Part shown: in pieces, positions 15,101 through 25,600 of the stretch
Numbering within the stretch: position 1 is the stretch's first letter
Layout: each line of letters begins with the position of its first letter
NCBI RefSeq assembly: GCF_001411555.2
Contig: NC_049910.1
Coordinates: 37,487,250 to 37,551,249 of the forward strand
Length of the DNA stretch: 64,000 bases
Reading direction: 5' to 3'
Origin: Juglans regia
Lineage: Eukaryota; Streptophyta; Magnoliopsida; Fagales; Juglandaceae
Translations under genes and position numbers: made by a program
Notes under the pieces: model-generated
Database searches by the model: none
Told to the model about the DNA's origin: nothing
Seen by the model: only the letters and a program-made list of their open reading frames with translations

Positions 15101-18100
15101 GGTTGGACAGATTTATTGTCTCTCCTTGGAAGGTTCACTTTCTTGGCTTATGTCAAAAACACCTTCCAAGATTAAGTTCTAATCATTTCTTCATTCTATT
15201 GGACTATGGGAGTATTCATGAGGGGTGGATATATTTTAAATTTGAGAATATGTGGCTAAAAGCTTATGAGTTTGTGGAAAAGGTGAGATTGTGGTGGTCT
15301 TCATATTAGTTGTCGGGTACTCCTAGCTTTGTTTTAGCTGGACCAAAGCTTTGAAAAATGATTTCAAAAAATGGAATGAGGAAGTTTCTTTTTGAGGAGC
15401 TCCGTTGTTTTGACGAAAAGGAGTCTACAGGGGTTCTCTTGATAGATGAGAAGGAAAGGAAACTTGGTGTTGCAACTGAGCTGGGAAAAATACACTTATG
15501 GAGGAGATTTCTTGACGACAAAAATCTCGGGCTCTTTGATTGAAGGAAGGGGACAAGTACACCAAAGTTTTTCATAGAGTTGCCAATTCTCATCGAAAAA
15601 ATAATGCCATTGAGGTGCTCTACTCGGAAGGTAGTGTTCTTACGGATGGTTCAAATATTAAGGATCACATTGTTCATTTATATGAAAAACTTCTTATGAA
15701 GCAATATTCTTGGAGACCCAAGGTTGATGGGACAGTGTTAGGGAGGACGTTATGAAGGTTTTTATTGAATTTCACTCATATTTGAAATTTAAGAAAATTC
15801 TTAATGCTACGTTCATTGCACTTATTCCAAGAAAGGGTGGGTCCGTGGAGGTGAAGGATTTTTGTCCCATTAGTCTCGTTAGTGGAGTGTACAAGATCAT
15901 CTCGAAGGTTCTTGCTAATCGAGTGAGCGATGTTATGGGGAAGATCATTACAAAGTCACAAAATGCTTTTGTCAAGGGAAGACAAATTCTTGACTCTATC
16001 GTATTGCTAATGAATGTTTGGAGAGTATAATTCATAGTTGGAGCACCAACATCCTTTGTAAACTTGACATGAAGAAGGCTTTTGATTTTGTTAACTAGGA
16101 TTTTTTGGTGTACATTCTTGGCAGGTATGGTTTTAGGGAGAGGTGGTGTAAGTGAATGAAGCATTGCATCTCTACTGTTAGATTTTCGGTTTTGGTTAAT
16201 GGCACCCCTACGGGTTTTTTTAATAGCTCTCAGGGATTGAGACAAGGGGACCCTTTATCCCCTTTCCTTTTTGTTTTAGTAATAGATGTTTTGAGCAGGA
16301 TGTTGAAAGCAGCGGTGGATAGAGGTTTTATCTCGGGTTTCTTGGTGGGTAGCTCTTCACATGGCAGTATTAATGTTTCTCATTTACTCTTCTCTGATGA
16401 CACTTGGATCCTTTGTGAGCTGCACCCTGGCTAGATTTGTTCGTTACGGGTACTTTTGCTATGTTTTGAAGCTGTTTCCAGCTTGAAGGTGAATTTTTCG
16501 GAGTCTGAAATGATCCCCGTTGGTTTGGTCAATAACTTAGGAGATTTGGCTAATATTTTAGGGTTTAAGGTATCTACTTTACCAATGAAGTATCTTGGTC
16601 TCCCCTTGGGGACATCTCATAAATCCAAGGCAATATGGGACGGGGTTATCGAGAAGATTGAATGTAGATTTGCTGGTTGGAAAAGGATTTATTTGTCTAA
16701 AGGGGGAAGAATCACTTTAATCAAGAGTACCTTATCTAACAACCTAACTTATTTCCTATCCTTATTTCTTTTGTTTGCAGGAGTGGCTAATAGAATGGAA
16801 AAGATCTTTCGTGCTTTTCTGTGAGGAGGTTTGGAGGACGAGAAAAAATTCCATTTGCTTAAATGGGACAAGATTTGTACTCCTTTCTCTTTTGGAGGTT
16901 TGGGGATTAGAAAGTTGAGAACTTTTAATAAGACACTTTTAGGGAAATGGTTGTGGCGGTACCATCAAGAAGGGGATGCCCTTTGGAGGACTGTTATTGA
17001 TGCCAAATATGGGAGTATTTGGGGAGGTTGGTGCTCAAATGAAGTAAGAGAGGGAGTATGGTGTGGTAGTGTGGAAATTCATTCGAAACAGATGGGGGGA
17101 TCTCTCCAGAAATCTCAAATTTGAGGTGGGTAGGGGTATCTGGATTAGAGTTTGGCATTATCTATGGTGTGGAGATGATGTCCTGTAGAATTTTCCCTTC
17201 TCTTTTTAGGACTGGCGTCGATGAAGGTACTTCTGTGGCTCATTATATGGATAGTTCTGCTAGTTTTATTCAGTAGTTAGTGATATTTACTAGAGATGTC
17301 CATGATTGGGAGGTGGCGGACATCACTTATTTTTACATCTTGTTATATGCTCTAAACATAAAGTCAGGAGGGGATGATAGATTGCTTTGGACTCATCCTG
17401 GAAATAATAATTTTTTGGTTAGATCTTTGTACAAGGTCATGGTGATACATTCTCCTACTGATTTTCCTTGGAAAAATATTTGGAGAAGCAAAGTGCCTCT
17501 CAAGGTGGCTTTTTTTGGTTGGTTGGCTTCTAATGGGAAAATTCTTACAATTGATAAGCTGAGAAAGCGTGGTATAGTTGTAATGAATTGGTGTTTTATG
17601 TTCAAAAGGTGTGGAGAATCGGCAGATCACTGTCTTCTCCATTGTAATGCGGCTAAGGCTTTATGGGATGGGATTTTTGTTAGGTTTGGCATTGCTTGGG
17701 TGATGCCTAAGAGGGTGGTGAATCTTTTGGCTTGTTGGAGAGGTATTTAAGGCAATCGACAAATCAGTGCGGTCCATCCGATTTGGTCCATGAACAGTTT
17801 TTTTCCTCTTTTCTTTTTTTTGACAGAAAAATTAATACAAAAAATTAATTAAATTAGTAAAATTAAAATTAAGTGAACTCTTTAAAAATTTATATATAGT
17901 TAATGAATATTAATAATTTCATTGTATATATATTATATTCTTTATGCTTACTTGCAACTTAGGTATCTTAAAAAAAAATTGTCTAATTAGTTTAATTAGG
18001 TGTAGATAGTAGAGTATGTATCTACATATAAATAATAATATGATTTATCATATGATATATTAGTTAATTGATAGCATGTTATTTTATAATATAAAAAGAG

Positions 18101-19821
18101 TTTAATCGTTTGATATATCAAGTAGTTAAATACTAATATTAATATTGAATCCCAACAATAAAAAGATGCGTATAAAACTAAACATTTATAAAATTTGAAA
18201 ATAGAATTTATTCATGTTATACAAGTTGATTGCGTGTTTCACTGGTTGATCCGCAATTGACATGTTTATTAATCGTGTCTTACCAGGTCCAACCCGTTTT
18301 GACCAAAATCCAAATCCGTTTATTTCATGTCGGGTTCACAGGTCGTGTCATATATTGCCACCCCTATCTCCAGAATTCCAAAAGTTCTATTGCAACACAT
18401 CAAAGGTTATCTTCTTGTCATCACTGGACATAGAAAATACACGACAAAGGTAAATGTCAACTGTACAAACTATGAAGTATTGAAACACACTTAAAACGAA
18501 GAAGAAAACAAATGAAAACAAACACTGCAGATCTATACCCATCAACACAAGCAACTGAAATTCCCCATTGAAATTCACCAAGAACCCACTATACCCAAAG
18601 CCCAGATTCCTAGACTCTAATTATCAACAAAAGGAGGTACTTATTAAAAAAAAAAAAAAATTATTAACGAAAGGAGGTAGATTTTGTCCTGTTTGAAATA
18701 CAAATAGAGGGAACCCAGCAATTCAAGCTTCTCAAATATGAGAGCAACCTGCAGTTACATGGCTTCAGAGTGTATATTTAAGCTTCCCATCATCTCCAAA
18801 GTATAGCTATGGTTTGTTGTGCTGAAGATGATGACAAGAAAGGAAGCAACAAAGGTTGTCCATGCCATAGAGCGGTGATTGGAGTTGGTAGCAACGGAGA
18901 GGAAAGTAGAAAGGATGAGATGAAGTTTGGGCGACATTATCATAGATTTCAGATCTGCACCTTCTTAATTGAGAGATAGATCCAGTGCAGCCTGATTTAT
19001 TTGAAGTACAATGGGAGGTTTACCACTTACATGTCAGCCTCCCATTGGATGGTGTAAAGCTCAGCTTTACCCCTTGCCTGGATTCAAGATTTTTTCTGTA
19101 AATTTATCATGTCTTGTATTCTGGAATTAAAATTAAAAAATATATATTTTAGATGTAGACGTGGGGATGGCTGTGGCAGTTGCTGTGGTACTGTTGTTGT
19201 TGTTGTTGTTTTTTTTTTTTTTTTTCGTGGCAGTTTAGGTCAAACATGTATGATCCTTGCTACATCCTTAATATAATGTAAAAATAAATGTATAGCATCC
19301 ATTCGCATTTATGAAAATTGTAGCAAGAATGTAGTGCCCGATTATGATAATTCCTGTCTTGTGTGGTGATCTGTTGGTTTAACTGTGCGCTGGTTATATG
19401 CATGAAGAAGATCAAGAAGCTATTTTTGGAGTTTCGAATCTAAGAATCAAACTTGCTAGTTTTCTTGTTTCCTTTTCTTTTATTACATCTGGAAAGACAG
19501 TCAATGGATTTTCATTTTCTGCAGGGCGAAGGTTCTGCAGTATGGGTTGCTGCACCTGGGCGAGACATATCCAGCATGCCAACCAGTTCAATTTATAACC
19601 TTCCACCTCAGGGACAGCATATGACTTTTACCCCGACTCAGGCTGGCCATGGCACCTTTCCTGGTATCTATCACCCTGCGCAAGCAGTAACGGCAGCAGT
19701 TGTGCACCCACTTCTGCAACAGTCTCAGTCAATGGCTGAAGCTGTTGATATGGTGGGACCAGGTGGCAGTGTTTATCAGCAGCCTCAGCAAGCACAGATC
19801 AATTGGTCAAGTAACTACTGA
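120..19821 (+). CDS. GBF-interacting protein 1-like (DUF1296/GIP1 family), C-terminal part; 5' end outside the window
   Basis: Five in-frame exons: 120-519, 1195-1495, 1777-1926, 3798-4289 and 19525-19821 (stop). They join into 545 residues after a split first codon. All junctions are GT-AG and phase-compatible. The product is the low-complexity tail typical of GIP1-like proteins: the stretch [17 protein letters not shown] around 1774-1812, a Pro/Tyr/Gln-rich block with [19 protein letters not shown] (exon 4), and a Gln-rich end closing INWSSNY. In this family an N-terminal GIP1_N domain precedes the tail; that part would lie left of position 1. Arabidopsis GIP1 binds G-box bZIP factors and helps them bind DNA. 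Most relatives are known only as DUF1296 proteins, so the exact role here is inferred. The last intron is 15,235 bp and filled with LINEs, so transcripts may terminate early or splice inefficiently. Family assignment is firm; the exon 3 acceptor is the least certain junction. Confidence 0.86.
2236..2640 (-). repeat. Antisense non-LTR retroelement 3' tail in intron 3 of the GIP1-like gene
   Basis: A T-run is followed by an ATTTTATTAATAAG-type stretch and GGCATAGCCCAAGTACA. In reverse this matches the 3' end of the LINE that finishes at 14588 (TGCCTAATTATG, AATAAATTTCTTACTTATAAAA). It therefore reads as a 5'-truncated LINE or SINE inserted in opposite orientation to the host gene. The distal limit near 2640 is approximate. 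Confidence 0.5.
2641..3797. other. Rest of intron 3, no gene seen
   Basis: AT-rich intronic sequence with an A-run at 2774-2792 and a short AAAC repeat after it. Some fragments look like old retroelement coding debris, but no ORF could be assigned. Confidence 0.5.
4759..4779. repeat. (CT)n microsatellite
   Basis: About ten uninterrupted CT dinucleotides inside the giant intron of the GIP1-like gene. Confidence 0.9.
4950..5895 (+). mobile_element. LINE copy A, truncated at both ends
   Basis: This segment runs parallel to 9700-10650 of LINE copy B. Shared stretches include the family leader, a region ending in GGGGATGAGCCTAGTCC (5500 against 10273), and the ORF1 end with an A-rich run. Next comes the start of the endonuclease ORF: a methionine-less but readable PNIISWNV motif just after 5806. 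Similarity stops at the GATTCGGGAATG sequence near 5887, where another LINE 5' end begins. Frames are broken by stops, so it is a dead fragment. Confidence 0.7.
5989..6156. mobile_element. Hairpin MITE, family H1, inserted in LINE ORF1
   Basis: The two arms are inverted copies: the left arm has GTGTGCAAGCG followed by GCAATCATTTTGAAAAAA; the right arm has TTTTTTAAAGCGACTGCACAACG followed by a TTATTCCACGG end. The loop has CCCACATGAAAAGAAATTAA. The same design recurs at 21220-21378, 21395-21470 and 37300-37475. No coding potential. Exact ends and target duplication could not be fixed. Confidence 0.7.
6984..9681. mobile_element. Probable solo LTR (2.7 kb) inside LINE ORF1
   Basis: It starts TGTAACGCCCCGACC and ends GAATGTTACA, giving a perfect 6-bp inverted terminal pair (TGTAAC and GTTACA). 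TGTAACGCCCC is a common start of plant Ty3/gypsy LTRs. The flanks are TATCA (6979-6983) and TATCG (9682-9686), a 5-bp target duplication with one change. No gag or pol reading frame is visible inside, so a solo LTR from LTR-LTR recombination is the simplest reading. A short non-autonomous element is possible. Most of the interval is AT-rich and otherwise featureless apart from the 61-bp repeat. Confidence 0.6.
7643..7880. repeat. 61-bp tandem repeat, about 3.9 copies
   Basis: Units begin at 7643, 7704, 7765 and 7826, each starting CATGTTT and containing CCCGTGGTAGGGTTATAAAC and ACCCGTGGCTGGGCC with few differences. It lies inside the solo LTR. Each unit carries two related GTGG-containing blocks separated by TTATAAACCACCATTATA. 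Confidence 0.9.
10573..14497 (+). pseudogene. LINE copy B ORF2: endonuclease, reverse transcriptase and zf-RVT remnants
   Basis: Domains in order: an apurinic-type endonuclease (10573-11240; [10 protein letters not shown] near 10677, GDDFN near 10990, GGDFTWSN near 11115); reverse transcriptase (about 12050-12700; QGDPLSPF near 12490); and a C-terminal zinc-binding zf-RVT domain (13990-14200; [16 protein letters not shown]). The RT active-site motif reads FADG at about 12637 instead of FADD, so one catalytic aspartate is lost. Several in-frame stops (for example 10982, 14119) and a 285-bp insertion at about 13114 confirm that it is dead. Confidence 0.8.
13114..13398. mobile_element. Short insertion in LINE ORF2, SINE-like (tentative)
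   Basis: LINE copy C reads straight from AAATGGGACAAG to ATTTGCACTCC-type sequence, whereas copy B has about 285 extra bases here. The insert includes GGTTAAGCGGCTTCCCGG and ATGGTTCGGGG, which loosely resemble pol III A and B boxes, and ends T-rich. AAG borders both sides. The insertion itself is clear by comparison; the SINE label is a guess. Confidence 0.45.
14589..17767 (+). mobile_element. LINE copy C, truncated at 5' and 3' ends, joined to the A-tail of copy B
   Basis: It begins TGATCCGGGAATGG, inside the endonuclease start (equivalent to 10644 in copy B), directly after the A-tail of copy B. It runs through endonuclease, RT and zf-RVT and stops aligning near 17767, before the family 3' end. 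RT motifs are better kept than in copy [20 protein letters not shown] near 16240 and FSDDT near 16395 with both catalytic aspartates. In-frame stops at about 14930, 15306, 16433 and 16824 make it a pseudogene. Its 5' truncation is typical of target-primed reverse transcription. Confidence 0.8.
17768..18229. other. AT-rich stretch, no gene
   Basis: Very AT-rich intronic sequence after LINE copy C, with a T-run near 17800. Nothing could be assigned. Confidence 0.6.
18230..18368. mobile_element. hAT terminal fragment
   Basis: It ends GGTCGTGTCATATATTGCC followed by ACCCCTA. This matches the right end of the hAT element at 41659 (GTCGTGTCACATATTGCC then ACCTCTA). The upstream part holds AACCCGTTTTGACC, also seen in that element's subterminal region. 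The left end was not found. Confidence 0.55.
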
Positions 19822-21219
19822 AACAGTGATCAGAGTTTTAATTTTTTCTCTCTTTATAAACAGCAGAACAAGAAATTCAAGTCCAATCTTTGGATTTTTT
19901 GTGGGAACTCCAGCAAGTTTGGATGGAGGTACACATAAAGACGATACAACGCTGACTGGATTGTGGTGTAAATCCGCTGAAGGGGGCTGAAAAAGGTGAT
20001 GTCCACCTGTAACCGATATTGACCACGTTTAAGTTAGTCAAGGTAGGTATGTGCAGGTATTCTCTTTCTAGCTGCTGCTAGATATTTCACCGTTTTCCCC
20101 TTTTAATAGTACCAAACTTTTCCTCTTTTGTTTTAAATTCTGAAGTCTTTCGACTCTAGAGTTTATTGTTGAGTGGTGAGAATCTCTTTCATTCTTCTTC
20201 TTCTTCTTCTTTTTTGATGTCTGAGGTGTTAAAAGGTTCTTGGAAGGTAAGATATAGGTTGTTGGAGAGACATTCGTTCCTTTCTTTCATCTTTCTGCTG
20301 TCTTACCTGTAAAGTGAATTTTGATAGTAAGCAAAGGATTTATGTTAACTATTATGTTTTTTTTTTTTTTTTTCCTTCTTAAAACGAAGGCTAACATGTC
20401 AATTATTTTGCTTATCTCATGTGTCATTGATGCTTGCTTCGTATATAGAATTTTGGGGGAAAGTTTCAGGAATTTCTTATTCTCATACATAATAGAAAAG
20501 CCCAAGATTTGGTATTTCACACTTTCGCTTTGTAGACAATATTGTCCTCTTGAGAATGTAGACGCGGCTCATTGGCATTTAATTTAATTAATTAATTGTA
20601 TGAAATGTCTTCTAATTACGTGAGTGTGTCTTTAATTTTAATGTACCCTGAAAACATGCTAAGTGTCTGCCAGGAAAAAGCATATGCGAATTGGTGTGCG
20701 TAGTTATGGAAATGTTTTGCAAATTATGTTTACTTGAATGGATGAAATTCCATCCCCTTAAGAGTGTGACAATGCACTAAAACTCATAGGCGCCGAGCAT
20801 GGAGAAATGTATGTAGATTGTTTGATTGACTACTTTTTAATTAGAATCAATGTATGCCAAACCGTGAGAACCCCATGAAGGGATGACTTGTACTGTGTAA
20901 ATGTGTTTATGCTTATGCTTGGGGGCATTCAAGTGACTGCTACCCTTAAGCTGGCTTAAGTTCTTGGCTCAACTGATTCAAGTGCGAATCTCTATCTATG
21001 TTCTGTCGGTAAAAAGTCAATAATTTACATTACTAGTGTGATGTGGTTGTGTTGCACGGATCCGAAATTTAGTCAGGTAAAATAAATACTTGTTGAATTT
21101 ACATGATTTCTAGAGTTCCTTGTCATTAGAAAGAAGTGTGAAAACATATGATAAAAATATCAACCAATGACATGACAAAGAGAGATTACAAAATAAATAT
21201 CATTGTTTTGCACTTGAGT
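19822..21219. other. GIP1-like 3' UTR and intergenic sequence
   Basis: The stop at 19819-19821 is followed by the probable 3' UTR, with TTC repeats near 20194 and a T-run near 20360. No exon-like or RNA-gene signal was seen up to the MITE cluster. Confidence 0.5.
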
Positions 21220-21378
21220 AATGTTATACAGTCGTGGAATGCGCAAATGTCGTACAGTCGTTTTGAAAAAAAATAGTCTATTATTAAAAAATTAATTTCT
21301 TTTCATGTGGGTTCTATATTTATTTTTTTTTCAAAACGACTGTACGACGCTTGCACATTCACGATTGTAAGTATCATT
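21220..21378. mobile_element. Hairpin MITE, family H1
   Basis: The left arm has GTCGTACAGTCGTTTTGAAAA and the right arm has TTTTCAAAACGACTGTACGAC, a near-perfect inverted repeat of over 20 bp. The loop contains TTAATTTCTTTTCATGTGGG. The same family is seen at 5989 and 37300. A half copy follows at about 21395-21470. Confidence 0.75.
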
Positions 21379-21865
21379 GCCCATAAGCAAATATTAATTT
21401 TTTAATAATAAATTTTATTTTTTTTCAAAGTGACTATACGACATTTATGCATTCCATAATTATATGTAGCACAAGTGCAAAGAGAAATGATACTTTTGCA
21501 CTTTCATGGTCTTAATTACACCGATGGTATGACCACAAGTACCACGATGAGGCTTTAGACATTGCCCATAAGCAAATATTTCACCCTTCGTATCATTGTT
21601 GGACTCTTTATCTTTAACGATATGTACTAGTGTTTTGCAGGGTAACAAAAAGAAAATTATTACTTAATTTTTAAATATAAAGGTTGTGTTTTCGTCTTAT
21701 CATAATAATATAATATGTCACGTAATTATAAATATTTATAAACATAAATTTAATTATTTGACGTAATATGTGAGTAACACGAAATTATAGAACATTTTTA
21801 ATAATTAAAAAAATATATTTTAATTTAGTATAAATTTATGATTTGATGTAATATTTTAAAGAATA

Positions 21866-22312
21866 ATGTTAGAGCTCCCGCTAAAGCTCTAGCATATGTT
21901 TTTATGTGTTTTTTTTAAAGTTATTTTTTATATAAATTTTTTTAATAATTTTAAATATTTTTAAAAAATAAAAAAAAGTTCACAACATTATTAAAAAATA
22001 TTTTTTTAATAATGAAGTAAAATAAAAAATCATAAAAATATTGATTTAGAAAGTATTTTTTAAAAAATAAAAAATCATAAAAAAATAAAAAAATATTTTT
22101 TATTTTATTTCGTGATTAAGAAAGTATTTTTTAATGATTATTTTTTTACTTTTTAATTAAGTAAGTGTTTTTAATGATGTTTTAAATTTATTTTATTTTT
22201 TAAAAATATTTAAAAATATTAAAAAAAATTTATATAAAAAATAACCTTAAAAAAACACATAAAAACATATGTTATAGCTCCAGCGGAGCTCTCAGTAAGA
22301 AATGTAGCATCG
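21866..22312. mobile_element. Long AT-rich foldback MITE, family H2
   Basis: The left end has GAGCTC followed by AGCATATGTTTTTATGTG and a T-rich run. The right end has CACATAAAAACATATG, then TATAGCTCC and GGAGCTCTCA. The arms pair over about 45 bp and the whole interior is A/T-rich and largely palindromic. A related piece lies at about 37125-37235. It sits about 320 bp upstream of the RRP15-like start codon. Confidence 0.65.
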
Positions 22313-22395
22313 TCCTATTTTAAAATTTATTTAATTTTTATAAAATATATTTATAACGAAACCCCTTGTTTTTTAAAAACTCAGCGGTTTTGGTA

Positions 22396-22403
22396 AAACC
22401 CTA
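22396..22403 (+). promoter_or_regulatory. telo-box (AAACCCTA) upstream of the RRP15-like gene
   Basis: AAACCCTA lies 231 bp before the ATG, and a second partial form (AACCCTAG) lies near 22481. Telo-boxes are a known feature of plant ribosome-biogenesis and translation gene promoters, which fits the gene downstream. Position relative to the transcription start is unknown. Confidence 0.5.
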
Positions 22404-22633
22404 GTTATATTTTTGTATCCACCAGAGCCTGGAGGAAAGCAGCAGCACATCTCCGACACTCCTTATTCCAAGTAAACCTTAACCCTAGATTCCCTTTACC
22501 TATGCCCTGAAATCGAAATCTCATCTTATAAAAAAGACCCCATTTTTCTTTTACGCGGAATCGTTGGTTTAGCTGTTTGATTAGCTCTGAGAAATTTAGA
22601 CTTCGACTGGTTGCAAAGTTGGCGAGGTCGGGC

Positions 22634-25600
22634 ATGGCTGAAGAAACCCTCGTGGCAGATCCTGCAAAGGTTCCGAGGAAGAGGAGGTTAACGAAGAAGA
22701 AGGCCTCTAGGGCTAAGAAAAACCCAAAGAAACCAATGTTAGAGGGCATTGGTCCGAACATCATCAAGGTTAAGAAGATTGACGGGAAAATGAAGAAACT
22801 GTTCCGCAAGCGAGCGCGAGAGTATAATTCGGATGAGGATAATGACAACGACTCTATGGCCGTCACTGGAGATGACGAATCATCCGAGCTAGAAGAAGTG
22901 GCTATGGATAATGGAGCTTCCGATGATGAAGAAAATGATGAAATTATTCCCGGAATTACGAAGTTTGTGGAGGGTTGTAGAGCATTCAGGATTGCATTCA
23001 GGAGTATTATCAAGAAGAGTGTGCCTGATGATTCACTTGTAAGCTGCCTAGCTGTTTGGTTTCTTTTCCAGACTGGCATTTTTATGAAGATTGCTCTGCT
23101 TTGTAGGGTCCGGTGCTGTCGGCGCACAAGAAGCTCATTGCAGAAAAGCTTGCGGAAGAGGAGGCTGAGAGGAAGATCAAGGGTGATGCCAAGAAGGAAA
23201 AGCTCTTGGTAATTCAATCTAAAAAAGTCGATTATTCTGTCGAACAGATGTGTTTATGTGTGCTTGTGTCTATTTAATTGATATCCGTCTCTCACCTGAT
23301 CCGATTGGTTGCTCATCAGACTTCCGCCTTCCATATAATATAGGTGGGAGAAAAGGGGCATGTTAAACCTGATAATTATTTGGATTCGCATGCAAAGTTC
23401 CTCGTAGGCGTTGCTACAAAAGGAGGTACGGTTTTTACGTTTTGTTGTTTAGGATCATGTGATGAGAGCAATGGTTTTATCAGATTGATTTTTATACTCA
23501 ATAATTCTAACTAAGTTCACATTACCGTGTGTGTTGCCGGAGTTTCAGTGGTCAAGTTGTTTAATGCTGTAAGTTCTCATGAAGCTTTTCCATTCTGTCC
23601 TTTTTTTTTCTTTACTTAAATATTGATTATTTTTCATTTCATTTTGTTGGATTGTTTCTATTGCAATCACGTTCAGTTCTGAACTTCTGTCTTTTGTAAT
23701 TTATGCAGGTCAATAAAGCACAAAATGCTCAGAAAGGTCTGAATCCTTTGAGGTCTAAGGATGCAAAAGGTATGCTGATAGATGGCGCATCTACAGTTGT
23801 CACCTTTGACAATTGTGGATGGCGCATCTACAATTTGAGACCCACTTATTCGTTGATCAACCATATCTCGTAGCCCAGTTGTTTGTCGTCACCACATCGA
23901 TGTGAATATCTTTCTCCAGTTATAGCCTAAGATGCTCACCTTCCCAAAAAGATTTGGGGATTACTTTCCTTGTAAATGCAATTTGTCAAGTATTACTGAG
24001 TCTCGTATGATTAAGTTTCAGAATCACATATTTCTCTCTCGTATACCATCTGTGTACTTGGGCTATGCCTAATTATGAGGATCAATAATTTTTCTTACTT
24101 ATCAAAGAAAATGTTTCAGAAAAGCCTTGGTGTGAACTACTAATATGACGGGTGGACATAAACTTCCCATTACAATCAACATATTCAAGAACTTCCATAA
24201 ACCGTTTCAAGTTCTGGTGTCCCTCCACAAACATCTAATTTTAACATCTAAGCTACTGCTTTGATCATTGCGACCAAGTGTGCTCCATGACCAAACATCT
24301 ACAAGACTATGGAAGATTCATATGTGGTTGTTGAAAGCTGCCACCCAGTCTTCATATCTATATTCTTCCACTCCCTATCTGGCATAACCATGCTAAAGTG
24401 CAACCCCATGTGTTTTGTAACAAAAGGCAGGAGTAGCGTTCTTGTCTTTATGCATTCTGCTCAAATTTTATGTTTATCTAATTGTCTTCTCTTACATACG
24501 CATTTTTCATCTACAAAAAGAAAGAAGCTTCATTGTACAGGTTCATACCTGACCAACAATAGTATTACCATTGTTCATAAACACCACAATTTTGGGCAAC
24601 AATTTGAAGTTTACAATTTTCTTAATCATTGTTTTTGGGTGAGACTGCTCACAGGACCCATGATTTGCTTTTGCTTACTGCCAATTTTGACTAGATTAAA
24701 TATCAGCTTATTCAGTGTACCTATGTTTAATCCTCACCATGTCATCATCGATTTGATCCACGTTTCTCCTTAATAGTTGCTTCCTAAAGTGATTCTAAGT
24801 GAATATCTTTGAATATTGCCAGCACTGAGGAAGCGGAGGAAAGAAACCTTTTTCTCAGAGTTGGGCAAAGCCTCACAGCCAGCAGCCGATACCCCTGCTA
24901 AGGTAGTCTTTTTCTCTTCTTGAATTTCTTGGTTTTTATTTTTTATTTTTTTGTCCTTTCGATGGCCAGTTTATCTACGGATTTCTTTTTACTTTATTTT
25001 GTGCTGTGCCTTTTTTTTTTTTTTTTTTTTTTCTTGCCAGTAGGCCTGCTACCCACACCCGCATGGGCGGGGGGGCTGAGCTTAGTCCCTGTTGGACAAT
25101 CCGCCCACCGTCACAGTAGGGGTGGGGCCGGGTACCCGTACCCGTTCCACACACCTACTTTCCAGGAGGGAGAAGAGGTGGGGTGGCCCGGTGGGGGTGA
25201 TCTGGATACGTTTCTGAATCTTTTATTCTAAGATATTACTAAAACCGTCTTATGGAGTGTGTGTACAAATGGCATTTATCTAGTATCTTTTTTATACCTA
25301 TGAAAAAAATGTAATCACTCTTTTCTATCATCTGTTTTACTCACAGTCAACTTCATACTGTACAGTTGTACATCAATTTATGCAATTTGATGCATGTTAA
25401 TCAAGGAGTGACAACTGCCATGCATTTAGGTGGTCTTAATATCTCGAGGCTTTCACAAATTTAGATGACCTTTTATTTTTTGTCGTATTGTGATATGCAG
25501 GGTCGTACATCTACTCGCCAGGTGGATGAAGAAGGGCCTTCCTGGGCTCCGTTGCGTGATAATTACATGTTAACTAATTCTAAGCTGAAGGACTGGGATA

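Larger units (their letters stand above)
4290..19524 (+). other. 15.2-kb intron 4 of the GIP1-like gene, a retroelement nest
   Basis: The donor GTTAGC follows exon 4 at 4290 and the acceptor TGCAG ends at 19524. The exons on both sides are in phase 0. Inside are three same-strand LINE copies, one solo LTR, a hairpin MITE, a SINE-like insertion and a hAT end. From 4290 to about 4950 I see only AT-rich sequence and a CT repeat. From 18370 to 19524 nothing could be assigned firmly. Confidence 0.8.

Noticed and set aside
18755..18943. 62-codon minus-strand ORF with a hydrophobic middle
   Set aside because: Short, no splice or promoter support, inside the giant intron; could be chance.
22405..23217. 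270-residue minus-strand ORF
   Set aside because: It mirrors RRP15 exons 1-2; the plus strand encodes a recognisable protein with introns.
24309..24773. 154-codon ORF in RRP15 intron 5
   Set aside because: Composition is random-like, no family match, and lies between two exons that are in phase.
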